DNA of 38,259 nucleotides from Verrucomicrobiota bacterium (GTDB lineage: Bacteria; Verrucomicrobiota; Verrucomicrobiia; Limisphaerales; JADLHS01). Made by a program: the position numbers and the translations under genes. The notes beneath the pieces were generated by a model. That model did no database searches, was not told the origin of the DNA, and worked only from the letters and a program-made list of their open reading frames with translations. Positions 8,485 through 18,298 of the stretch are shown piece after piece. The stretch covers positions 1 to 38,259 of the forward strand of contig WBXK01000005.1 in the NCBI GenBank assembly GCA_008933055.1, read 5' to 3'. Within the stretch, counting starts at the first letter, position 1. Each line of letters opens with the position of its first letter.

Positions 8485-9650
8485 TCAGAATATATCACAC
8501 TGTAATTCAACCGATGCCCGCGCCGTCGCCACATCAAAGATGTGCCCGGGATTGGGATCGAAGCTGAGCCGCACTTCGTTGCCCGTCGGATGAGTGCTCG
8601 CATCGGTGGAAGGACAAATCATCCGTTCTCCGAATGGTGCGTCCAGTAAAGTTTTCGCTCCGATTAATTGTTCGTAGATGATTGCGCAGACTACCGGCGA
8701 TTTAGCTCCCGTCAAAGAAACATGTTTCGGTCTGAAGCCAACCAACACCTGGCGACCAAGGTTGCTCCCAAACCAAGTGGCACGCGCACCGCGGAGTTCG
8801 AGAGCAAACTTGGCGATCGAATCCGGCTCTTTTTCTGGACCCACGATCACCAACCGCCCTTCACGTTGTCCGCCGGCAGCGTGGAAAAGGTTCATCTTTA
8901 TAGTGCCGATGAATGCTGTGACAAACCGATTCGGGGGCGCATTGCAGACCTCGCTGTGGCGTGTCGCCTTGTTGGATGTCGCCGTTTCGCATCACGGTCA
9001 CGCAGTAGCCCAGTGACCAAGCTTCTTCCTGATCGTTTGTGGCAAAGAAAATCTTCGCGCCAGATCGCGCGCGGATCATCGGTAGTTCGTTCCAGATTCA
9101 AGAAGGGTTCGTCGAGGAGAAGTTTTTTTTGCCTTTCGAACTAGGGCACAAGCCAGAGCCACGCGTTGCCGCTTACCGCCGGAAAGTTTGCCTGGTTTGC
9201 GGTCGAGACAATGGCTTTCCCTAAACATCGCCGCTGCATCGCAAACGCGAGTTTTGATCTCACCGCGCGCTACACCGCGTGGTTTCAATCCAAACGCGAT
9301 ATTCTCGTGGCCGTTAGGTCCGGGAACAATGCGCGGAATTGGAACACCACCGCTACGTCCCGTTCATTCGGCGTATGGTGGGGCACGTTTTGTTCGTTGA
9401 ACAGAATTATGCCGAGATCGGCTGACTATAAGTCTGCGATGAGGCGCAGAAGCGTGGGCTTGCCCCAACCGGACGGGCCGACGAGTGCGACCAGTTCACG
9501 ATCTCCGACGGAGAGGTTAACCCAATCCGCAGCAAGAACGGATTTTCCGTCCGACGTCGCAAACGACTTGATCACATCCTGAAGAACGATGCGTGGCGGG
9601 GCGCGAATTGTTGTTTCGAAGAAAACACAAGGCGAGTGGAATGCCTCCAC
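8485..9650 (-). pseudogene. Degraded sugar ABC transporter ATPase (MalK/UgpC type)
   Basis: All parts of a MalK/UgpC-like ATPase can be read in order, but in changing frames. Walker A region: 9650-9426. Q-loop VVFQFRALFPDL: about 9400-9300. Signature KLSGGKRQRVALACAL: within 9288-9076. Walker B LLLDEPFLNLE: near 9120-9090. H-loop region TNDQEEAWSLG: within 9079-8861. C-terminal TOBE-like domain: 8895-8485. At least four frameshifts separate them. Key residues have also changed: Walker A is GPSGWGKPT (family GPSGCGKST), with the Thr/Ser after Lys replaced by Pro, and the H-loop His is Asn. No permease or binding-protein genes lie nearby. I judge this a true pseudogene and not a sequencing error, because catalytic residues are lost as well as frames. 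Confidence 0.88.
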
Positions 9651-11192
9651 CTACTTCACTTGCGGCTTCAGTGTCAACGGATCGCGCAGCGGAAGTTCGG
9701 TCAGCTTGCCGCCGCCCAGGTCGGTGAGTTTTGCCGCGTGGTCGGGATGACCTTTGAGAATCTCTTCCTTATCGCCGACGACGAGGATGACGAGTTGCTC
9801 CGGCGTGAGATATTTTTTTGCGACGCGCTGGATGTCGTTCTTGTTCACGGCTTTGATGCGCGCGGTGAATTGCTGAAAATATTCCGGATCCGTCTGATAA
9901 CGCCCGGTGTATTCTTCGCCCGCGAAAACGCCGACGACCTGGCCTCTGGAAGCAAAGTTGCGTGGCAGACGATCAATGTAGCTGTGTTTGCTGTTCTCCA
10001 GTTCCTCATCGGAAACAGGCTCGGCGGTGATGCGCTTGATCTCCTCCACGATGAGCGATGTCGCATACGCCACCGTGCGGGACTTGGTTTGGAACGCGGC
10101 GCGGAATACGTATGGAAAATAAACCCCACCTTGGAACACCGAGCCGACCGAGTAGGCCAAGCCTTCATCCGAGCGGACGCGATTGACAAGGCGCGATGAG
10201 AAACCGCTTCCGCCTAAGATGTCGTTCATCAGAAGTACGGGCAGGTAGTCCGGATTCTCTCGGCGGATGCCCGGCAACATGAGGGAGACGCGACCTTGGT
10301 TCACGGTTTTGTTCACGAGATAAACGCCCGGTGCGGCAATCTTCACGTCCTGCGGGATTGGCGGTGGGAGCGCGCCAGCCCAGGGCCAATCAGCGAAAAG
10401 TTTTTCGAGCTTTGTAATCATGTCAGCACGATTGAAATCCCCCGAGGCTGCGACGATAAAGTTGCCGGGAAAAAACCAGCGTCGATGGAATGCCTGCAGA
10501 TCTTCGCGTGAAATAGATTCGACGGATGCTGCGGTCTGATGACGGTTGTCCCAGAATTTTTCGCCGTAAGAAACGAATCCTTGCTCCATGGCTTCGATGT
10601 TCGCAGAGTCGTCATTCCGTTGCTTCATGGATTGCATCGTCATCCGTTTCTGAAGATCGAGACGGTCTTGTTGGAATCGGGGCTTGGTCAGAACTTCGCG
10701 CAAGATTGCTAGCCCCTCGTCAAGGTCTTTGGAAAGGAGATTAAGAGAGATTGTGCCTTGCGCGCCTTGGATATCGGAGCTGAGATTGGCCGCGAGAAAA
10801 GCGAGGCGCTCTTCGAGTTCCTGCGCGGTGCGGGATTCTGTTCCAGCTCTGGTGAGCAACGTGCCGCAAAAGTCGGTCAGACCTTCCTTGCCATCCGGTT
10901 CAACCCAATCGCCCGTGCGAACCAGAATCGAGAGGGTGACGAGCGGTAACTCGCGATCTTCCGCGACATACGCCACGGGCCCGCTCTTCAACGCCACCCG
11001 AAACTGTTCGGCCTTTGGCGGCATGAACTCGAACGGCGGGAAGGAAAGTTTCTCAGGACGATCGGGAATGGCGGGTGCGCTCGCTGATGCAGCGAGAGGC
11101 GAGCAACAGGATTTCTTGGCTGAGCTGCAAGCGGTCAGCACGCAAGCACAGGCCAGCAGGAATGTCGTGAGTTGGAAAGAATGTCGTTTCAT
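9651..11192 (-). CDS. M16 peptidase-like lipoprotein, non-catalytic partner
   Basis: 513 residues from the ATG at 11192; a TTG at 11216 would lengthen it by eight. The start is a lipoprotein signal with lipobox LTAC, so the protein is probably anchored in the outer or inner membrane facing the periplasm. Two M16 (insulinase) halves follow. The zinc motif HxxEH is absent: the matching stretch reads GLTDFCGTLLTRAGT, where the active partner has GIAHLFEHMMFKGT. The C-terminal half keeps the GGSGFSSRLVNRVRSDEGLAYSVGS segment typical of the substrate-binding subunit. Its start lies one base after the stop of the catalytic gene (TGATATG), which suggests translational coupling and a heterodimer. Confidence 0.9.
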   Translation of the reverse strand: MKRHSFQLTTFLLACACVLTACSSAKKSCCSPLAASASAPAIPDRPEKLSFPPFEFMPPKAEQFRVALKSGPVAYVAEDRELPLVTLSILVRTGDWVEPDGKEGLTDFCGTLLTRAGTESRTAQELEERLAFLAANLSSDIQGAQGTISLNLLSKDLDEGLAILREVLTKPRFQQDRLDLQKRMTMQSMKQRNDDSANIEAMEQGFVSYGEKFWDNRHQTAASVESISREDLQAFHRRWFFPGNFIVAASGDFNRADMITKLEKLFADWPWAGALPPPIPQDVKIAAPGVYLVNKTVNQGRVSLMLPGIRRENPDYLPVLLMNDILGGSGFSSRLVNRVRSDEGLAYSVGSVFQGGVYFPYVFRAAFQTKSRTVAYATSLIVEEIKRITAEPVSDEELENSKHSYIDRLPRNFASRGQVVGVFAGEEYTGRYQTDPEYFQQFTARIKAVNKNDIQRVAKKYLTPEQLVILVVGDKEEILKGHPDHAAKLTDLGGGKLTELPLRDPLTLKPQVK

Positions 11193-11193
11193 A

Positions 11194-12753
11194 TCAGTGA
11201 GCTTTTGCGGTTTCAACTTTGCGTGTGTAGGTGGCCACGGCGCGGTTTTCTTTCGTGAGATAAGCTTTCACGACCCGCTGAACATCGGCAGCAGTCACGG
11301 CTTGATACTTCGCACCAGACTCGTTGATCGCCCGCCAGTCGCCCATGCCATCGCAATGAAGAAGCTGCATCAGGATTGCAGAGTTCGAGCCAAGCTTGCG
11401 ATATTCGCCGGCGGCGAAATTGTTTTTCACCTTCTGCAATTCTTCGGCAGGCACTTCGTTTGCGCCGAGCTTCTCCAGCTCAACGTAGATGGCAGCTTCC
11501 ACTTCAGCAGGCGTCTTGCCGTCCTTGGCTTCTCCGCCGATGTTGAATGAGCCAGCCCATTTCTGGGACATCTGATGTCCCCAGACATCCGTAGCGACTT
11601 CATTGGTCAGCACCATACCCTTGAACAACCGACCCGTGCGTGTGGATAACAACTGCCCAAGAATCGCCAGCGGGTAAGAATCCTTGTGCCCGAACGGAAC
11701 AGTGTGCCAGAGGATGTCCACCTGAGGATTGGTTTCGGCTTCCGCGTTCATGCGTTTCTCGGCGACTTGTTTCACTTCAAGCGTGACGACGTCTGGCGCT
11801 TCCTTTTTGCCACGTGGGATGCGGGAGAAATATTTCTCGATAAGCAGTGCCGTTTTCTCAGCGTCAAGATCACCCACCAAGATCAGCGTGATGTTCTGCG
11901 GCGCATAAAACGTGGCGTAAAATTCATCCGCCTGCGCCTTCGAGATCGCAGAGATATCGGAGGGCCAGCCCACGGTCGGCCAACTGTAAGGATGCGATTC
12001 CCAGAACACCGAGTTGAAAGTCTCGTTGAATTTGCCGAGTGGCGTGGACTCCGTCCGCATCCTCCGTTCTTCAAATACGACATCGCGCTCGGAATAAAAT
12101 TCGCGGAAAACGGGACGCAACAGCCGTTCTGACTCCATCCACATCCAAAGCTCCAGTTTGTTGGAGGGCACATTGACGAAGTAAGCCGTCATGTCGTCAG
12201 ACGTGTAGGCGTTCATGCCCGAACCGCCGTTGCTCGTATAAATCTTGAAGAACTCATTCTTCACCAGCATCTGGCGTTGCTCTGCGACGAGCGCGTTGAA
12301 CTTCTTTTCCAGTTCCCTGTAACGTTCCGTCTTGTTTTCCAATTTCGCGATATCGTCAATCTCACCCCGGCGCATGGCTTGGCGCATCTTGACCTCCTCT
12401 GCGCGCATCTGATCGCGGAACTTTTCCTGTTCGAGGATGATTTCGTGATCGCGCTGATTGTTAGTCGTGCCGAGCGTGGGTGTGCCCTTGAACATCATGT
12501 GTTCGAACAGGTGTGCGATGCCCGTGATGCCGGGGCGTTCGTTGGAACTGCCGACGTGCGCCACCCAACCTCCGGCTACAGAGGCATCATCATGCCGCTC
12601 GACCAGCAGCAATTTCATGCCGTTGGACAAGGTCCTTTCGATGACGGGAACTTTCTGGGCCAAAAGAGGTGAACTCGCCATGGCGAGAACCAACAGGCAT
12701 CCGTAGATAATTTTTATGGCGCACATAGGTGACTTAACTTTTGGTTTGGTCAT
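11194..12753 (-). CDS. M16 family zinc peptidase, catalytic subunit
   Basis: 519 residues. It has a signal peptide (hydrophobic at about residues 14-31, cleavage near LLAQ) and an N-terminal M16 domain with the inverted zinc motif HLFEH (His81, Glu84, His85). A charged, helical insertion of about 60 residues (roughly 105-165) follows, likely coiled coil. A second glutamate-rich segment, RDVVFEERRMRTES, probably holds the third zinc ligand. The second half is the inactive M16 repeat. It would degrade peptides in the periplasm together with the lipoprotein encoded next. It is the first gene of the minus-strand block, and the 230 bp to guaB hold the divergent promoters. Confidence 0.93.
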   Translation of the reverse strand: MTKPKVKSPMCAIKIIYGCLLVLAMASSPLLAQKVPVIERTLSNGMKLLLVERHDDASVAGGWVAHVGSSNERPGITGIAHLFEHMMFKGTPTLGTTNNQRDHEIILEQEKFRDQMRAEEVKMRQAMRRGEIDDIAKLENKTERYRELEKKFNALVAEQRQMLVKNEFFKIYTSNGGSGMNAYTSDDMTAYFVNVPSNKLELWMWMESERLLRPVFREFYSERDVVFEERRMRTESTPLGKFNETFNSVFWESHPYSWPTVGWPSDISAISKAQADEFYATFYAPQNITLILVGDLDAEKTALLIEKYFSRIPRGKKEAPDVVTLEVKQVAEKRMNAEAETNPQVDILWHTVPFGHKDSYPLAILGQLLSTRTGRLFKGMVLTNEVATDVWGHQMSQKWAGSFNIGGEAKDGKTPAEVEAAIYVELEKLGANEVPAEELQKVKNNFAAGEYRKLGSNSAILMQLLHCDGMGDWRAINESGAKYQAVTAADVQRVVKAYLTKENRAVATYTRKVETAKAH

Positions 12754-12983
12754 GCAAGTCGGACAACGTTAGTCACCGAAAGTTCAAGAGCCAGATAAAA
12801 AAACAAGAGAAGGTGACATCGCATCGCAAGGCATAAGGGTTGGTTAAGATCAGGGAAACCTATTCACACAGCAGCCTCAGGAGCAATGGCGACGCTTGAT
12901 ACCTCATTGGGCTGCGAGGGGTGTGGCCTTTTTTGCGCTGCGTTTCGCCTTGCCAAGACTCCGGCTCGTTTTCATCCTCTGTC

Positions 12984-14543
12984 ATGGCAGCTCAAGCGCG
13001 CAATCTCGATTCACAATTCTACCAGTCGGCTGACACCTTTTTCCCCTGTCATAGCAATATCGGACTCACGTTCGACGATCTCACGCTCGCCACGCTTTAT
13101 TCGGATATCCTTCCTCGCGACACGCAGCTAGATACCCAGCTTGCAGACAGCTTGCGTTTGAATATCCCCGTCGTATCGGCGGACATGGATACTGTGACGG
13201 AATCCCGCATGGCAACGGCGATGGCGTTGAATGGGGGGCTCGGATTGATCCACTACAACATGCCGGAGCGTCAGCAGCTTTCCGAGGTTAGCCGTGTGAA
13301 ATATCACGTGCCAGGCATGATCGCCGATCCCATCAAGGTCGCGCCGGATCAGCTCGTCGGTGATGTGGTGAAGATGGTTGATGAACGAAAGTTTGGGTTC
13401 AGTACGTTCCCTGTGGTGGATGAAAAAGGCAAGCTCGTCGGTCTGCTTTCCGGACATGTCGTCAAACCGCGTTACGCGAAACGCAAGATCGTGGAGGCGA
13501 TGACGCCGCGCGAACAGGTTCATACGATCAATAAGAAAGAGCTTGGTAAAAACCCCATCGCGCGCGCGGATAAGTTTTTCACCGAGCGCCCCGGCATCCA
13601 CAAGTTGCTCGTCGTGGACGATGCGGACCACCTCCACGGGTTATTCACGATGAACGATGTGGAGCGCATCACGCAGGAAAAGACGGCGCAGTTCCGGCCC
13701 GCACGCGATGCGCAATTCCGCTTGGTCTGCGGCGCGGCGGTGAGTGCTACGCGGAATGCGTTCGGCGAATTAGATCGCGAACGAATTCTTACTCATGTGA
13801 GTGCGTTGGTGGAGCGCGGCATAGATGCCGTGGCGGTTTCAACCGCGCACGGGCACAGCAAAGGAGTAGGCGACACGGTTAAATTATTGCGCTCAGAGTT
13901 TCCTGATTTGGCCATCATCGCAGGCAATGTGACAACAGCCGCAGGTGTGGAATATCTTGCTGACTGCGGCGCGAACACGATCAAGATCGGGCAGGGTCCG
14001 GGTTCGATCTGTACGACGCGCATCGTGGCAGGCGTTGGAATCCCGCAGATGACCGCACTTTATATCTGCTCGCGTGTGGCGGCGAAGAAGGGGGTGACGA
14101 TTCTCGCAGACGGCGGCATCACCAAGAGTGGTGACATCGTGAAGGCCTTAACGTTGTCCAGCGCGGTGATCTGTGGCGGGATGCTGGCCGGGTGTAGCGA
14201 GGCGCCGGGCGACGTCATGGAGATCGGCGGGAAGATTTACAAACAGTATCGCGGCATGGGCAGTCTCGCCGCGATGCGCTCTGGCTCAGCGGCGCGCTAC
14301 GGTCACGACAAAAACCCGACGTTGAAAGTCGCCGCCGAAGGCATCGAAGCGTTGAAGGAAGTGGTCGGCCCAGTGGACCGCGTGTTGGGCCAACTCGTCG
14401 GCGGCATTCAATCTGGCATGGGCTACCTCGGTGCCGCGAACCTCGAACAACTGCGCGCCAAAGCCCGCTACATCCGCGTCAGCCCCGCCGGCATGAAGGA
14501 AGCCGCCCCGCACGATGTCGTCGAATTGAAGACGGGAAATTAA
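12984..14543 (+). CDS. guaB: Inosine-5'-monophosphate dehydrogenase
   Basis: Oxidises IMP to XMP with NAD+, the committed step of GMP synthesis. 519 residues from the ATG at 12984; the in-frame start at 12921 would add 21 residues unlike the family. The start region reads [19 protein letters not shown]. Two CBS domains lie at about residues 110-240. The catalytic loop [15 protein letters not shown] holds the nucleophile Cys343, followed by [10 protein letters not shown] and the flap region with YRGMGS. The C-terminal segment [12 protein letters not shown] is also typical. It is a single gene; no riboswitch or clear promoter was recognised in the 230 bp upstream. Confidence 0.96.
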   Translation: MAAQARNLDSQFYQSADTFFPCHSNIGLTFDDLTLATLYSDILPRDTQLDTQLADSLRLNIPVVSADMDTVTESRMATAMALNGGLGLIHYNMPERQQLSEVSRVKYHVPGMIADPIKVAPDQLVGDVVKMVDERKFGFSTFPVVDEKGKLVGLLSGHVVKPRYAKRKIVEAMTPREQVHTINKKELGKNPIARADKFFTERPGIHKLLVVDDADHLHGLFTMNDVERITQEKTAQFRPARDAQFRLVCGAAVSATRNAFGELDRERILTHVSALVERGIDAVAVSTAHGHSKGVGDTVKLLRSEFPDLAIIAGNVTTAAGVEYLADCGANTIKIGQGPGSICTTRIVAGVGIPQMTALYICSRVAAKKGVTILADGGITKSGDIVKALTLSSAVICGGMLAGCSEAPGDVMEIGGKIYKQYRGMGSLAAMRSGSAARYGHDKNPTLKVAAEGIEALKEVVGPVDRVLGQLVGGIQSGMGYLGAANLEQLRAKARYIRVSPAGMKEAAPHDVVELKTGN

Positions 14544-14650
14544 ATCGCCGAAATGCCGGGCAAATACCCATAGGAGGCAGAAATTGCCGATATGAGGGCG
14601 AGAGGTTTTGAGCCCGCCACGATTGCTCAAGCCCAAGAACAAGCCGAGCG

Positions 14651-15073
14651 TTGGCACGCGCGCAAGAGTTATGCGCTTTGATTCAAGATGCGTTCGTAGG
14701 TGTTAAACTCGGTCGAGGTGTTGGTTTGATGCAGGCCCAAGGCTTGGATGATCACGCAGACTCAGCTACCTGTGCTTCCTATCGAGCAAGAGATGAGAAG
14801 GATGATTGGCGGAGAATTCCTGCCAGTGAATGAAATAGCTGTTCCAGCAGTCTCTGTTTTTTTGATGCGGAAGGAATGCGGTTTCACCTTCCTGCGTACC
14901 TGATTGCTGATTTGCGAGGTGAATATCAAGCGGGGATGGCTTTTATACTGACGCAAGCGCAACGAACGGCGGTAAGATTATTTCTAAAGTTTATCGAGAG
15001 TGACCCAGATTATCAGTGGGACCAGCCGCATATTGTCAGTGCTTTAAGCGGATATTGGGCTGAACAAGCCTAA
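14651..15073 (+). pseudogene. Broken DUF6714 family gene
   Basis: Two open stretches in the same frame, 14651-14833 and 14876-15073, together match from memory the DUF6714 pattern: a LIQDAF start, GLDDHAD, RARDEKDDWRRIP, then FFDAEGMRFHLPAYLIADL and a C-terminal RLFLKFI. A single TGA at 14831 interrupts the frame in mid-protein. After MAFILTQ the sequence jumps straight to AQRTAVRLF, where I expect about 15-20 more residues, so a deletion is likely too. The only start in frame is TTG. A separate 29-codon ORF at 14592-14681, preceded at a distance by aggagg, overlaps the 5' end and may be debris of an upstream gene. The function of the family is unknown. Confidence 0.7.
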
Positions 15074-15136
15074 GGGAATGACTCCTTCGTTTGGGAAAGC
15101 TTGCTTTCAAGCTCTCGGCTCTTTTATCCATTGCCC

Positions 15137-17275
15137 ATGAAATTTTGCCTGTTGCTTGGCGCGGTGTTACTGAGCGTGTTGCTGTTCGGCTGCGTCACCA
15201 TGAAAATCAAGATTCATTACCCCAAAACCGCCACCACGAACCAAGTGGACGTCTATCACGGCATCACGGTCAAAGACCCATATCGCTGGCTGGAGGATGA
15301 CAATTCGGCGGCAACCAAGGCGTGGGTCGAGGCGCAGAACCGGGTCGCTTTTGATTATCTCGCCACCATACCCGAGCGCGCGGCAATCAAGGCGCGGTTG
15401 ACTGAGTTGTGGAACTTCGAGCGTTATGGCGTGCCGTTCAAGGAGGGCGGGCGCTACTTCTATTACAAAAATGACGGGCTGCAAAATCAAAGCGTGCTTT
15501 ACACCTTGCCCTCGCTTGAATCGGAGCCAGCCGTCCTGCTCAACCCGAACAAACTCTCGACCGATGGCACGGTGGCATTGAGCGGCATGGAGATCAGCGC
15601 GGATGGAAATCTCATGGCGTATGGGTTGTCCGTGGCGGGATCGGACTGGCAGGAATGGCGCGTGCGCGATGTGCGGACGGCAGCGGATCTGCCAGACGTG
15701 ATCAAGTGGGTGAAGTTTTCCGGCGCAGCGTGGACCAAGGACGGCAGCGGCTTTTATTACTCGCGTTACGATGAGCCGACGGAAGCCGCGAAGCTCACGA
15801 AGGTGAATTATTTTCACAAGCTCTACTTCCATCGCCTTGGCACGCCGCAAGCCGAGGACAAGCTCGTTTATCATCGCCCGGACCAGAAGGAATGGAGCTT
15901 CGGCGGTGGCGTGACCGAGGACGGGCATTATCTCATAATCACATCCGGGCAGGGCACGGATACGAAGAATCGGGTGCTTTATCAGGATTTGCAGACGCCG
16001 GACGCGCCGGTGGTCGAGTTGCTGATGGATTTCGACGCGGATTATTCCTTCGTGGACAACGATGGCCCGGTGTTCTGGTTCAAGACCGATCTCAACGCGC
16101 CACGGCATCGCGTCATCGCCGTGGACATCCGCAATCCCGCGCGCGAGAACTGGAAGGAAATCATTCCACAAGCCGCCGAAACGCTCACGGGCGTTGGTGT
16201 CATCAATCATCAATTTCTCTGCACGTATCTAAAGGATGCACGTAGTCAGGTGAAGATGTTCCGGCTGGATGGCAAGTTCATGCGCGTGATCGAACTGCCA
16301 GGCATCGGTTCTGCGGGCGGCTTCGCTGGTAAACGCCACGATACCGAGACGTTTTATTCGTTCACCAGCTTCACGACGCCGGGCGTGATCTACCGGTTGA
16401 ATCTGGGCACGGGCCAGAGCAGGGAGTTTCGCGCGCCTAAGTTGAAGTTCGATCCGGCGGACTACGAGACCCAGCAGGTATTTTTCATCAGTAAAGACGG
16501 CACTAGCGTGCCGATGTTCATCACGCATAAACGCGGCATCAAGATCGATGGCCAGCGGCCCACGCTGCTTTATGGCTACGGCGGATTCAACATCAGTCTC
16601 ACGCCGGCGTTCTCGGTCGGCAATTTGGCATGGATGGAAATGGGCGGGGTGTATGCGGTGCCGAACCTCCGTGGCGGCGGCGAATACGGCGAGGCGTGGC
16701 ATCAAGCGGGCACGAAACTGCGGAAGCAAAATGTGTTCGATGATTTCATCTCGGCGGCGGAATGGTTGATCGCCAACGGCTATACTACGCCGAAGAAACT
16801 GGCAGCTTCCGGAGGAAGCAACGGCGGCTTGCTGGTGGCCGCGTGCATGACACAGCGCCCGGATTTGTTTGGCGCGTGTCTCCCGGCGGTGGGCGTGATG
16901 GACATGCTGCGCTTTCACAAATTCACCATCGGCTGGGCATGGACGAGCGATTACGGCTCGGCGGACAACGCGGAGGAATTCCCCGCCCTCTACAAGTATT
17001 CTCCCCTGCATAACCTCAAGCCAGGCTCGAAGTATCCAGCGACGCTGATCACGACCGCGGATCATGACGATCGTGTCGTGCCCGCCCACAGTTTCAAGTT
17101 CGCCGCTGCGTTGCAGGTCGCGCAGGCTGGTCCGGCCCCGACCTTGATTCGAATTGATGTCAAGGCCGGTCACGGCGCCGGCAAGCCGACCACGAAGATG
17201 ATCGAGGAAGTAGCCGACAAATGGGCGTTCCTTGTGAAGTCGCTGGAAGTTAATCCGACGCTTGGAGGTAAGTGA
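15137..17275 (+). CDS. Prolyl oligopeptidase family serine peptidase (S9A), lipoprotein
   Basis: 712 residues from the ATG at 15137; an upstream in-frame start at 15101 would bury the signal peptide. The start MKFCLLLGAVLL with lipobox LFGC marks a lipoprotein, so it is likely periplasmic. The N-terminal motif YPKTATTNQVDVYHG, then DPYRWLEDD, and a seven-bladed propeller precede the alpha/beta-hydrolase domain. The catalytic Ser561 lies in SGGSNGG, the Asp in ADHDDRVVP and the His in KAGHGAGKP. It cleaves short peptides after proline. It converges with the rhomboid gene 12 bp beyond its stop, and no terminator is visible between them. Confidence 0.95.
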   Translation: MKFCLLLGAVLLSVLLFGCVTMKIKIHYPKTATTNQVDVYHGITVKDPYRWLEDDNSAATKAWVEAQNRVAFDYLATIPERAAIKARLTELWNFERYGVPFKEGGRYFYYKNDGLQNQSVLYTLPSLESEPAVLLNPNKLSTDGTVALSGMEISADGNLMAYGLSVAGSDWQEWRVRDVRTAADLPDVIKWVKFSGAAWTKDGSGFYYSRYDEPTEAAKLTKVNYFHKLYFHRLGTPQAEDKLVYHRPDQKEWSFGGGVTEDGHYLIITSGQGTDTKNRVLYQDLQTPDAPVVELLMDFDADYSFVDNDGPVFWFKTDLNAPRHRVIAVDIRNPARENWKEIIPQAAETLTGVGVINHQFLCTYLKDARSQVKMFRLDGKFMRVIELPGIGSAGGFAGKRHDTETFYSFTSFTTPGVIYRLNLGTGQSREFRAPKLKFDPADYETQQVFFISKDGTSVPMFITHKRGIKIDGQRPTLLYGYGGFNISLTPAFSVGNLAWMEMGGVYAVPNLRGGGEYGEAWHQAGTKLRKQNVFDDFISAAEWLIANGYTTPKKLAASGGSNGGLLVAACMTQRPDLFGACLPAVGVMDMLRFHKFTIGWAWTSDYGSADNAEEFPALYKYSPLHNLKPGSKYPATLITTADHDDRVVPAHSFKFAAALQVAQAGPAPTLIRIDVKAGHGAGKPTTKMIEEVADKWAFLVKSLEVNPTLGGK

Positions 17276-17286
17276 TCCTCTGAGCG

Positions 17287-18159
17287 CTACCGCTTCTCCA
17301 ATTTTTTGCTCGCGGCTTCGAGCGTGTTGCGTTCAGCCTCTGTGAGGCTGTGGATACCTTTCTTGGAAATCTTGTCAAGGATGGTGTCCACTTCTTTGTT
17401 CAGAAATGCAGTTTCTATCCGCGCGCTTTTGGCTGGGCTGATTTTCTTTTCATCCTCGCTGGGTGTTTCGTAGATGGGGCGTCGTGCAAAAAATCGCAGC
17501 ATGAGCCAGCCTCCCAACATCCCGCCTGCGTGCGCGCCGTGAGCCACGTTGCCTTTGTCTATCAACACGCCGAGAACGCTAATGCCTGCGCTGACCCCGA
17601 GCAGAACTTTTGCGCTGACGGTCACGGGGAAAACAAAGAACAAGTAGAGGGTCAGATCTCGTTCAGGAAACATCAGCGCGAACGCAGCGATCAATCCAAA
17701 TAACCCAGCTGACGCGCCGACCATCGGGGTGTAATGAAGCTGCTGAAAAATATCCACGGCCACACCGAAGTGCGTCGGCCAGATGAGTCCGCCCAAGCAG
17801 TGGACAAACCCGCCGATGACGCCGCTGATCAAATAGAGCAGCAAAAATCGTTTCACGCCGAGGAATTGCTCCACCGCATGACCGAAAGAGAAAAGCCCGA
17901 GTGAATTCAACAGCAAGTGAATCAAGCTGCCGTGAAGAAACTGAAATGTGAGAAACTGCCAGACGTAGCCTTTTACCAGCCCCGCGATGCTGAGTCCGAG
18001 GTAATGATCCACCGGAACATTCTTTGTGAACTCGGACATCAAGGACTGCCAGACAAAAACCGCTACGTTGATGATTAGCAGAATTCCCGTGGCAGATTTC
18101 CAACGGTTAGCGTTGGGGCGATATTCCGGTTCCCGCATGTAATCACGGCTCTCAATCAT
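17287..18159 (-). CDS. Rhomboid family intramembrane serine protease
   Basis: 290 residues with about six membrane segments between residues 22 and 225. The serine-histidine dyad is present: Ser150 in GASAGLFG and His210 in HGAHAGGMLGG. The oxyanion-type HxxxN motif is His81-LLL-Asn85. The soluble C-terminal tail of about 60 residues, with KISKKGIHSLTEAER, is the short helical module often attached to bacterial rhomboids. It cleaves membrane proteins within the lipid bilayer; substrates cannot be predicted. It is a single gene on the minus strand, with 139 bp to the next gene. Confidence 0.93.
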   Translation of the reverse strand: MIESRDYMREPEYRPNANRWKSATGILLIINVAVFVWQSLMSEFTKNVPVDHYLGLSIAGLVKGYVWQFLTFQFLHGSLIHLLLNSLGLFSFGHAVEQFLGVKRFLLLYLISGVIGGFVHCLGGLIWPTHFGVAVDIFQQLHYTPMVGASAGLFGLIAAFALMFPERDLTLYLFFVFPVTVSAKVLLGVSAGISVLGVLIDKGNVAHGAHAGGMLGGWLMLRFFARRPIYETPSEDEKKISPAKSARIETAFLNKEVDTILDKISKKGIHSLTEAERNTLEAASKKLEKR

Positions 18160-18298
18160 GTGGGCGTGAAGCTAGAAGCCGGCAGAACGTTTTTCAATCC
18201 TGAATCCGAACGCGCAACAGGTGAACAACGAGAGACCAACATCGCAAAGCGTCAATCAACCGGCAAACCCAGTTTGATCATCTCTCTCTGACCAAGCG

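Noticed and set aside
12754-12983. Purine riboswitch or other leader upstream of guaB
   Set aside because: No conserved purine or ZTP aptamer core could be found by eye; only weak inverted repeats are present.
14831-14833. TGA in the DUF6714 frame as a selenocysteine codon
   Set aside because: There is no cysteine at that site in the family as I remember it, and a nearby deletion points to a dead gene.
15167-16213. Minus-strand open frame of 348 residues within the prolyl oligopeptidase gene
   Set aside because: The plus-strand frame carries clear S9 motifs; the antisense frame is a by-product of high-GC third positions.
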